From Candidatus Poribacteria bacterium (lineage in GTDB: Bacteria > Poribacteria > WGA-4E > WGA-3G), in contig PYIY01000004.1 in assembly GCA_003635195.1 (NCBI GenBank), positions 1-64,000 on the forward strand: a stretch of DNA of 64,000 nt, read 5' to 3'. The notes beneath the pieces are model-generated. The model searched no databases. It was not told the origin of the DNA and was given only the letters and a program-made list of their open reading frames with translations. The position numbers were made by a program, and so were the translations under genes. Below are positions 1 through 8,665 of the stretch, one piece after another (positions within the stretch are counted from its first letter, which is position 1; every line of letters starts with the position of its first letter).

Positions 1-376
1 TGTGATTTTTCAACGGGTGCGGTTTTTACGCCTGCTACCCTAAACATGCAACGGATACCCGAAAGGGTTTCGTCAATATAGAGGCGTGTGAGGCTTTTAC
101 GTGATTGTCTCAATTGACGAGCGTTCCGACGACACATCAATCACAACCTATGCCGAACACTATAAAATTAGACGTATTCTTGTGAAAAATGTTTAGACTA
201 TTTTTATATCACACGCTTGGTTTCCGTCTACATCCCGCAAGCTAAAGCATGGGGATTTGACGGGGGGTGTTAAAAGAGGTCAAATGACGCAGCTTGAAAC
301 GAAGTGGAAAGCGGGTTTCAGAAAAAACCGTTACATTCCAGATCACTGTGCCTTAACCGCGAGGAATAATTAAAAA

Positions 377-1438
377 ATGAAACGTCTGATTTTTGAAGAT
401 ATATACAGTTGGGGGGTCTTTAGTCCAGAACGACAGATAGATTTTAACGGACATTTATGGGTGCGTCCAGATGGAAATATTCTGATAGATCCGGTACCCA
501 TGTCCGATAGCGACAAGGAACAGCTGACAGCACTCGGTGGTGTGCAGTCGATTGTACTCACAAATGCCGATCACGAGCGCGAAGCTGCTACCTTTCAAGA
601 ATGGACGGGTGCCGACGTGATTGTGCATGCAGCGGATGCCGACGCGTTGGATATTACACCGACCCGAAGGGTTCAAGACCGTGAGGCGATTGTGCCTGGC
701 TTACATGCTATCCATCTCAGCCACGGAAAAAGTCCGGGTGAGATCGCACTCTATTTTCCAGAGAAACAGACCGTCTTGTTTGGGGACCTGGTGGTCGGTG
801 AACCGATGGGTGCATTGACTTTACTTGCTGATGCTAAACTGAACGATCCGCCGAAAGCAGCACTTGAACTCCGTAAAATTTTAGCACTCCGGTTCAACAC
901 GATCCTTGTCGGTGATGGACACTCCATTTTCAAGGATGCGCGTCAATACCTTGTTGATTGCCTACAAGCACGGCGCGATATCTATATCAATCGAATCCAT
1001 ATTGATGAGATTGCGTGGCAGTATAAAAACGCGCCACCGCCTTATGATTTTGAGGACAAAGACATTGACCCACTCATCGGTGGCAAGAATTTGGGGTATC
1101 GTGTCATCCGTCTGCAACCGGGCAAGATGAGTTTCCCGATGCATTTTCATAACTTCGGTGAAGAGATGTGCTATATCATGGAAGGGAGCTGCACGCTTAA
1201 AACGCCGCGGGGCGATGTCGAAGTCAGAGAGGGGGATTTCATCGCGTTTCCGCCCGGCACAGTCGGAGCGCATAAGTTCGTGAACAACACCGATGCTCCG
1301 GTTGCGTTCCTTATTCTTGGTACAACCACGCCACACGATGTGAGTGAGTATCCAGATTCCAACAAGGTCCTGCCTTATGTCGTTGGAAAGATTTACCGTA
1401 AAGACCCAAGTCTCAGTTATTGGGATGGCGAGGTTTAG
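377..1438 (+). CDS. MBL-fold-like hydrolase fused to a C-terminal cupin domain
   Basis: ORF 353 aa; N-terminal beta-lactamase-like layout (LTNADHERE, GDLVVGE, VGDGHS) and C-terminal cupin signature PMHFHNFGEEMCYIMEG...GDFIAFPPGTVGAHKF. Confidence 0.7.
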   Translation: MKRLIFEDIYSWGVFSPERQIDFNGHLWVRPDGNILIDPVPMSDSDKEQLTALGGVQSIVLTNADHEREAATFQEWTGADVIVHAADADALDITPTRRVQDREAIVPGLHAIHLSHGKSPGEIALYFPEKQTVLFGDLVVGEPMGALTLLADAKLNDPPKAALELRKILALRFNTILVGDGHSIFKDARQYLVDCLQARRDIYINRIHIDEIAWQYKNAPPPYDFEDKDIDPLIGGKNLGYRVIRLQPGKMSFPMHFHNFGEEMCYIMEGSCTLKTPRGDVEVREGDFIAFPPGTVGAHKFVNNTDAPVAFLILGTTTPHDVSEYPDSNKVLPYVVGKIYRKDPSLSYWDGEV

Positions 1439-1465
1439 GGGACTTTAAGAAGGAATTCGTAAGTT

Positions 1466-2821
1466 CTATTTTGATCTACGCAGTCTTTGGTTCTCTTTTG
1501 CCCTTGCGTCTGCCAGTTCTGGATTGACGATCTCACGCAGGGCAATTTCCATTTTACTGCGTCTTGCTGCATATTCAGGTTTTGATGCCAAGTCATCGTT
1601 CTCCAACGGGTCAACGTTTACATTGAACAACTGCGGTTCGCTTCCGAGGTAATAACATAGTTTGTAATCTCCATCCTTGAGCATGAAACCGGCGTTAAGC
1701 ATCCCCATGTGGTGGTACTCCGAAAATACAGTCCGCGTTCCTTCGTTTGCTTCATGTCGGGCCATTTCTAACAAACTATCTCCGGGTAAATCAGATGGTA
1801 CTCCCAAACCAGCGATCTCCAGTAAAGTCGGCAAAACATCTACCAAGGAAACGTTCTGTGCCACGCGCCCGGTTTCGCCTGAAGGCAGTCGTAGCATTAA
1901 CGGTACTTTCACTGCGGGTTCGTAGAAGCACTGTTTCTGCCAGTTTCCGTGGTGTCCAGCCATTTCGCCGTGATCGCTGGCATAGATGACAACTGTATCT
2001 TCCGCCAACGGAGATGTATCAATCGCCTCAAGTATCCGTCTAATCTGGGCATCAAGAGATGAAACAAGGGCGTAATAGGCGGCTAATGCACAACGCACGG
2101 TGGCTTCAGGTGGTGGGATGTCGTTCCGCCACGCCCAACGGTGGTGTTGGATTATGGGGTGCTGGGATTCAAGCGGTTCGTTCCACGTAGCAGGTAGTTC
2201 AAGGGTGTCTGGGTCGTACAGTGAATAGAATTCCGGGGGTGCAATCAGTGGAAAGTGTGGATGCATGAATCCACAATAGAGCAGGAACGGTTTATCGTTT
2301 GGCGAAGCCGATTTTTCGCGGAGGAAATCCACTGCCAAGTCCGTGACGTTTCGGTCATATCTCGTGTGTTCATGGTCCCCCGGTCCGCATTCGGCGACGT
2401 GCGAATTGGAACCTCGACGTGCGTCCGGTGTGCGCCGTGGTGGTCTGCCGGTTGTGTGTCTCCAGCGAGGTAGATCGTCCAACAAACGCTGAGAAAAGCC
2501 GAGCAGGCGATCAGTCCCATTGAAATGCGTCCGTCCGCATAACACGGTTTCATAATCCGCCTCTGCCAAATAGTCGCCCCACGTTTGGTGCCGTCGGTCT
2601 AAGATTGCCCCTAAATCCCACGCTTCGATTTGGTGCGGATAGCGTCCGGTGAGCATGGCCAGGCGTGAAGGTGTACAGATTGGATAATTGCAATAGGCGT
2701 TGTCAAAGGTGTAACTTTGATCAGCAAGGCGATCAAGATGAGGTGTCTGGACAACTGGATGCCCGCTATTCCCCATCACAGCACCCGCGTGTTCATCTGA
2801 AAATAGAAAGACGATATTCAT
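1466..2821 (-). CDS. Sulfatase (arylsulfatase family, CTPSR active-site motif)
   Basis: MNIVFLFSDEHAGAVMGNSGHPVVQTPHLDRLA...YPICTPSRLAMLTGRYPH; ORF extends to 2953 but the homologous start is the ATG at 2821. Confidence 0.9.
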   Translation of the reverse strand: MNIVFLFSDEHAGAVMGNSGHPVVQTPHLDRLADQSYTFDNAYCNYPICTPSRLAMLTGRYPHQIEAWDLGAILDRRHQTWGDYLAEADYETVLCGRTHFNGTDRLLGFSQRLLDDLPRWRHTTGRPPRRTPDARRGSNSHVAECGPGDHEHTRYDRNVTDLAVDFLREKSASPNDKPFLLYCGFMHPHFPLIAPPEFYSLYDPDTLELPATWNEPLESQHPIIQHHRWAWRNDIPPPEATVRCALAAYYALVSSLDAQIRRILEAIDTSPLAEDTVVIYASDHGEMAGHHGNWQKQCFYEPAVKVPLMLRLPSGETGRVAQNVSLVDVLPTLLEIAGLGVPSDLPGDSLLEMARHEANEGTRTVFSEYHHMGMLNAGFMLKDGDYKLCYYLGSEPQLFNVNVDPLENDDLASKPEYAARRSKMEIALREIVNPELADARAKENQRLRRSK

Positions 2822-3395
2822 CAATTTTGGGCTGGAGCCTCTACCTCTTTTTCCGTTGGCTTGGATGCCAAAATATAGTATAATGTTACCACGTTGTTGG
2901 TAAAGAATACAACCCGTATATGCAACTATATAAGACTTACGCAAATTGAGCAAATATCAGACGTAAAAAGTAGGAATTACTGCCCTTTATAGTAAAATTT
3001 GAAAATAAATGGACACTTTAAGAAGAAGATAACCCCCTTAGAAGAAACATCCCAGCAAAAACACCGCGTTATCAGGGGGGAATAAGATTGGAATCGCTTC
3101 GATTTGATGTGTTTCATTAATTATGGGCTTTACTCTAATTGGACACTCTGCACTGGTGCGGTTCGGAAACCGTGAAGAAACACCCCAGCCAAAAACCCTA
3201 CCGGGGGTGAAAGTGTGATTTTATTTTTAGGTTTACTATAAGTTCCTGCAATGAGGTAACCTATCAACGACGAAAACTGATGGCTGATAGCCAATAATCC
3301 TGATGCCTAATAAAAATGTTGACAATCCCCTCTAAGTTAACATATCATAGCGAGAAGCACTGACCGATTGCTACCGTCGGAAAGGAGTACTGAAA

Positions 3396-4199
3396 ATGGC
3401 AAAAGCCCTCTCACTCGTGGCATACGACGATTTAGAAAACCAAGTTGAAGCATTGGAAAGGGACGGTTATGTCTATTTCCCCGGTGTGCTTGATGCTGAG
3501 GAAGTCGCCGAATTGCGAGCAACCATGGACCGATTAGAGGCGATCCCAGAGTGCTTGGATCGACACCAGACCCCTGATAATGGCGGCAAATTCCTCAACA
3601 AAATCATTAACAACTCTTTTAATCGCGATTCACTCTATCTCCAATTCCTTGATAAATCACCGATTATTGAAGTCGCCGAAGCGACGCACGGCGACGATTG
3701 TCATTGCATCGGTATGCAATCGTGGTTGACAGGTCCCGGACGTCCGGATCAGGGGTTACATACCGATTGGCTGCCAATTGCCCTACCGGCAGATGTTCGT
3801 TCCGATCCACGCGTCAAAGTTCCAATCTTCATCACCACCGCCCATTACTATCTCAACGATATGTATGAAGAACTGGGACCGACGAAATTTGTGCCGGGCA
3901 GCCATTACTCCGGATGTTCTCCAAACGGACAAACCGAGTGGAATAACCGGACAGAAGAGAGTATCTTGTGCAATGCTGGGGATGTGGTACTCTTCCGCAG
4001 TGAAGTCTGGCATCGCGGTTCTGCCAATACGACGGACGAAACCCGTTACCTTTTGCAAGTACACTATGCGCAGCGGATGATTACACAGAAATACCCACCT
4101 TATCTAAATAAGTTTCAGTTCGACGAATCCATTCTCGACCAAGCGAACCGGCGACAGAGACGGCTCCTCGGCGATCATCGACCGAGCAATTACGATTGA
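3396..4199 (+). CDS. Phytanoyl-CoA dioxygenase (PhyH) family protein, paralog 1
   Basis: HTDW (HxD) iron motif, VPGSHYSG, distal WHRGSAN; GGAAAGGAG upstream of ATG. Confidence 0.88.
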   Translation: MAKALSLVAYDDLENQVEALERDGYVYFPGVLDAEEVAELRATMDRLEAIPECLDRHQTPDNGGKFLNKIINNSFNRDSLYLQFLDKSPIIEVAEATHGDDCHCIGMQSWLTGPGRPDQGLHTDWLPIALPADVRSDPRVKVPIFITTAHYYLNDMYEELGPTKFVPGSHYSGCSPNGQTEWNNRTEESILCNAGDVVLFRSEVWHRGSANTTDETRYLLQVHYAQRMITQKYPPYLNKFQFDESILDQANRRQRRLLGDHRPSNYD

Positions 4200-4387
4200 A
4201 GGTGATACATAATTTGAGATGTGTCCTTGCCGGATTTGAGCGATTGGACAACCCGTAGTGATGCCCTTTAGAATTATGAACCGCCTTAGTTGTCGGACAC
4301 CGCTCGTCGAAGGGAACAGACGTTTGTTATATCGCCTTACGAACCAGTAGCATTTTAGTAATCACTCATCTGTAACAGGAGGGACAA

Positions 4388-6130
4388 ATGGATAACGAAG
4401 TCATGACTACTGAAGAAAATTATGCTTTTGATGTGGCAGGCTACCTACACATTCCGAATGTTCTCAGTCAAGAAGCGGTGGCGGCACTCAACGAGGCATT
4501 GGATGCAGTTGGGGAGAGCGAAACGCTGTTAGGCGGAGACAGTCTGTATCGCGAATTGTTCCGCGACCTACTAGTCCAGCCTCAATTGGTGTGGTATTTG
4601 AACCAGATCATCGGACACGGCTTTCGACTTGACCAAGCCCCTCAATTGTTAGGGCAGCATGAAGGTGAAATAGGCGCGCCACTCGTCGGCGGTGATGAAC
4701 CGAGAAATCCGTCCTTGGCATATCGTCAACAAAACGGCAGACGGAGTTGTCAAGGCGTGAAAGCGGTCTGGGTATTGGAAGATGTCGCAGAAGGGGACGG
4801 TGGCTTGGTTGTTGTTCAGGCGAGCCACAAAAGCAATGTTGAAACGCCCCACGACTTGGCAACCGGCGCGGATGATATGGGGTTGGTGGTGCAACCGGTA
4901 CTGAAAGCAGGGGATCTGTTTTTGATCGCGGTGCCTACGCTCCAAGGCGTGCGCCCGTGGAAAGATGCGCCGAAAAGGTTGCTGGCTTATTGGTATGCCG
5001 CGCGTGCAGCGGTTCAATCCAATCCGCTTGGACCTTACTCGGAAACCGAGTCTTTGCCGGGATGGGCAGACGAAGCGACACCGGCGCAAAAAGCGGTTAT
5101 GTATGTCCCCGGGTATAAGGGTTCAAGTCCACCACCTGTGATAAATACAGACGGCGAAGAAACATGGGTGGAGGAAGACGCGTCTGTCGTTCATCCATCC
5201 ATTTATACCCGCGACCCAGATTCGGGTATTGATGAGAAGGAGTTTTACTTTTGGGATCTGAATGGATATGTAGTAGTGCGTGGTCTGATGGACGAGCAGT
5301 GGCTTGCAGAAGCCAATGAGGCAGTGGATAAATTCCAAGATCGCATCGTCGTAGGCGATGAACTTGCAGGCGGATCGGTCAGCCAAGCGGGGACAGGTCG
5401 TCCGCTCTTACCGGGCTTGTTAGACCTACCAGCTCCGTATAACGTGCCATTTCGACGCATGATTGCGCACCCTGCTGTGGTGCAGCGGCTCAATTGGATG
5501 GGCGGTAGCGGCTATCGCATGGGTGGCGCGACCGTATTCTGCGCGGTTCAAGGGACCTCGGGGCACGCGCTGCACGATGGCAATGAACCGATGACGCCAT
5601 CACGCGGTTATTATTTTAAGAACGGACGCAGTTATGCTGAGACTGTCACCATTACGTGGCAATTACGCGATGTCGAGCCGGGCCTCGGCGGTTTCGCGTG
5701 TGTACCCGGGTCTCACAAGACGCAATACTCTATGCCCCGCGGGATTCGGACGTGCGATGATACGATGGGTTTAGTGGTGCAACCCGTTATGAAAGCAGGG
5801 GATGTGCTTTTCTTTATGGATGGCGGTTGCACACACGGGGCCTTGGCGTGGAAGAATCCGATCCCCAGACGTGGGGTCTTGATTAAGTATCAGTCGAAAA
5901 ATGTTAATTGGGGCGGCGGTGTGATTGATCCACAAGACCGGTGGGGCGATATGGTTGAAGATATGACTGAGGTACAATTTTCTGTCATGCGGGGGCCTGA
6001 ACGCGATGGTCGCCACCGAACCGTCCCGCGACTGGTTGTGGAAGATGGACAGGTGTCCGTTTCGTACGATCCTGAAGGGGATAGTTATGCATCAAAACAT
6101 CGACGGAAACCGGGTGAAAAACGCGGGTAA
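4388..6130 (+). CDS. Two-domain PhyH-like protein (tandem dioxygenase-fold domains)
   Basis: Repeated landmarks: VVVQASHKSNVETP...MGLVVQPVLKAGDLF and ACVPGSHKTQYSMP...MGLVVQPVMKAGDVLF. Confidence 0.8.
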   Translation: MDNEVMTTEENYAFDVAGYLHIPNVLSQEAVAALNEALDAVGESETLLGGDSLYRELFRDLLVQPQLVWYLNQIIGHGFRLDQAPQLLGQHEGEIGAPLVGGDEPRNPSLAYRQQNGRRSCQGVKAVWVLEDVAEGDGGLVVVQASHKSNVETPHDLATGADDMGLVVQPVLKAGDLFLIAVPTLQGVRPWKDAPKRLLAYWYAARAAVQSNPLGPYSETESLPGWADEATPAQKAVMYVPGYKGSSPPPVINTDGEETWVEEDASVVHPSIYTRDPDSGIDEKEFYFWDLNGYVVVRGLMDEQWLAEANEAVDKFQDRIVVGDELAGGSVSQAGTGRPLLPGLLDLPAPYNVPFRRMIAHPAVVQRLNWMGGSGYRMGGATVFCAVQGTSGHALHDGNEPMTPSRGYYFKNGRSYAETVTITWQLRDVEPGLGGFACVPGSHKTQYSMPRGIRTCDDTMGLVVQPVMKAGDVLFFMDGGCTHGALAWKNPIPRRGVLIKYQSKNVNWGGGVIDPQDRWGDMVEDMTEVQFSVMRGPERDGRHRTVPRLVVEDGQVSVSYDPEGDSYASKHRRKPGEKRG

Positions 6131-6421
6131 TGGAGGACACGCTACCACCCAATCTACAAGAAATCGGGATTGAGACCCCTTCCACAAGAGACGGAGATCG
6201 CTCTTAGAGTTTCGTTGGTAAAAACAGGTTGTTTTTGGAACCTCGCACAACCTGTAAAGCGCGGGATGTTTTATAAGATTACCCGACGGACCGCTTGGCG
6301 GACAAGTGAAACAGAACCAAAACGGTCTCTGGAGGGGACATGTCCGTTAAATCAGCGTGCGGGCTGTTTGATGTGTGTTGTATGATATGAAAACCTAATC
6401 CTCATACTCTCTTTGATACGT

Positions 6422-6631
6422 TCACTTAAACTTATCAATCAACGCTTTGAGTTCTTCAAATGTGCCGTGATAGGAGATTGTCATGCCATCAGGGAAATGG
6501 ACACCACATTTCACATGTATGGATTCACCTGTTTTGAAGTCAATTTGGGCAACGTACTGTCCGACCCTGCAAACGCGTTGAACCCTGCTGAGCTGGATCT
6601 GCTTGCCACCGAGTTGAAGTTTCATAAACAT
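6422..6631 (-). CDS. Small uncharacterised protein (69 aa), paralog of the neighbouring 6678-6953 product
   Basis: Shared core VxRVGxxVxxxxFxTGESIxVxCGVxxPDxxTISxxGTxEdLKAxI. Confidence 0.6.
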   Translation of the reverse strand: MFMKLQLGGKQIQLSRVQRVCRVGQYVAQIDFKTGESIHVKCGVHFPDGMTISYHGTFEELKALIDKFK

Positions 6632-6677
6632 CTCCTAATTTTCATCAGTTAAATAAAACATGGGAAACCAAATAGCC

Positions 6678-6953
6678 CTATTTCTCGCTGTCGTAAGCAT
6701 ACCATTTCCTTTTCTTCCTTTTCGTCGGTTTCCTGTTAGTTGACTTGTTGGCTTCAATATATTCTGCCAAGAATGCTTTTAGGTCTTCAGGAGTTCCAGC
6801 AAATGATATGGTGTTGTCTGGTATTTTTACACCACATGTCACGGTTATGGATTCTCCGGTTACGAATTCGAGTATGCAAACTCTTGGCCCGACCCGTTTG
6901 AAGTGATTCACCTCTTTAGGGTCTATCGTCTTGCGACCGAGACGGACTTTCAT
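6678..6953 (-). CDS. Small uncharacterised protein (about 91 aa), paralog of 6422-6631 product
   Basis: MKVRLGRKTIDPKEVNHFKRVGPRVCILEFVTGESITVTCGVKIPDNTISFAGTPEDLKAFLAEY; internal ATG at 6953 preferred by alignment to paralog. Confidence 0.6.
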   Translation of the reverse strand: MKVRLGRKTIDPKEVNHFKRVGPRVCILEFVTGESITVTCGVKIPDNTISFAGTPEDLKAFLAEYIEANKSTNRKPTKRKKRKWYAYDSEK

Positions 6954-6976
6954 GGCGTTCCTTTCGTAAAATGCTC

Positions 6977-7465
6977 TCATTCCTGCCATTCTGCGTATTT
7001 CTGAAGTGTACGCGTATCAATACCTAACGATGCTGCGGCTTTCTGTAGTGTTGCGTATTGCTGTATACGTTTCTGTGCAACCGCATGCAGGATTTGATTC
7101 TGATTCATATCATTTATATCAAGAAATTCCCTTTCTTCCATCGTTTTCGGTATATTGGAAGCGGGCAGGTTACGCCAAAATCTTGCTGTCTGTTTTGAGA
7201 GTTCGTGCATAATTATGCGCTGTGTCTCCCGGGATAGTTTTTTCCATTTTGCGTCCTGCGTCTCCGACGGAAGTGTTTGCCATATAGAGACAAGTGCCTG
7301 AGAGAGTTCTGAGTAGATATTAGAAAAATCTTTGGGTTCCAATTTGTTATCGGACTCTCTTGTAAATCCTTTGCCTGGATACCGATGGCAATTTAATGAA
7401 TACTGACTGTTCTGACATAATGCATTCTTAAAGGTTGATAATGAAGTTCCGTTTTTGGTAAACAC
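6977..7465 (-). CDS. Putative DNA-binding protein with C-terminal Fis-type helix-turn-helix
   Basis: C-terminus YATLQKAAASLGIDTRTLQKYAEWQE resembles Fis/NtrC-type HTH; start uncertain. Confidence 0.45.
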   Translation of the reverse strand: MFTKNGTSLSTFKNALCQNSQYSLNCHRYPGKGFTRESDNKLEPKDFSNIYSELSQALVSIWQTLPSETQDAKWKKLSRETQRIIMHELSKQTARFWRNLPASNIPKTMEEREFLDINDMNQNQILHAVAQKRIQQYATLQKAAASLGIDTRTLQKYAEWQE

Positions 7466-8665
7466 GTCTCGTTGAGGTAATTGACCAGAATATCACCTTG
7501 TGTTTTTAAATTATTCGATAGTAAAATTGAGAATTAAGTAGACCCTTTTCCTCTAACAGAAGACAGTTCATAGGAGCAAGGTTCCCTCGTCTGCCAAATC
7601 GTAGTCAACTGTTAGCCTACGGCGTGAAAGCTTGATATATCCTTCGCGCAGGTCCTTACGACCGATTGCGATCAGCTGAATGCAGTGTTAAGTTATGATA
7701 GGTCAATTTTATAAAATATTTCAAATATTATAGGATTAAAGTCTATATCTAACCTAATTATATGGTATTTTTATAGAAAACGCAAATTATATTTATAAAA
7801 ATTGCTAATTTGTTTGAAAAGTGCGTAATACTTTAGAATTTTACCCAGCTTCTTAAAAGAAAAGTCCACTTTCCAAATACCGCGGGGCTCTTTAATACAT
7901 TTACCGAAACTCATAGACCGTCAGCAAAAGTTCTCACTCTCCATTACTTCTTTCACTTCCCCAAAACGCCGATGTCAATTTTATGGGACTGTCTGCAATT
8001 TTTGCGTATTAATAACCTAAGTTGCCCCCTTTAAACAGCCTGCAGAGCCATTCACTTGTCGATTTTTTCATCATTGTCGTGGAGGCATCGCGAGCGACAA
8101 GAAACCCGCAGAAACACCCAAACAAAAACACTCGCTCCTACAATGGAGTGTTCTTAGACAGAAAATCAAAATTATTGGAGAATTGAATGCCTCTGAAACA
8201 GCCTGGCTTTTATATGGTATTTAATTTTGGATTATGCTATAATAATCATATTGAACCATTATTTTACAATTTTTAACTAAAAATATAATTGCAGTTGAAT
8301 GATTTTTTAATTTAACTCGCGTTGGTTGCTCAGATGGCAACTTGGGTTACCACTAATGGAAAAAGAAGAAAACACAAATTCGGATCTGATGTGAAATATT
8401 TATCGGATAGGTCTTCCGAAAATAGCGGCGAATCATAAAAAGTTTTATTAGGATATTGATACATTTTTATTTTAATTTAAAAAAAATATGTCTTAATCTA
8501 ACTGACGCTTAAACCCTGATGACTATTGACTTTATGTCAATTTAAAATTTGACCAAAAATAAGATTTTTGATAATATACACTCTTAACTTTGGTAGAATA
8601 GATATCCAGAATTTATCCAATTCAAGTGTAGAAAAATCACTGACTGTAGTTAGGGAGGTGTGTCA

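Noticed and set aside
4649-5089. 146-aa antisense ORF
   Set aside because: Lies fully within the tandem PhyH gene on the opposite strand, no recognisable motif
8041-8170. Hypothetical ncRNA upstream of the primase-like gene (hairpins, cactcgctcctacaatggagtgtt)
   Set aside because: Contains the dispersed cagaaacacccaaacaaaaacac repeat; no independent evidence for a dedicated RNA
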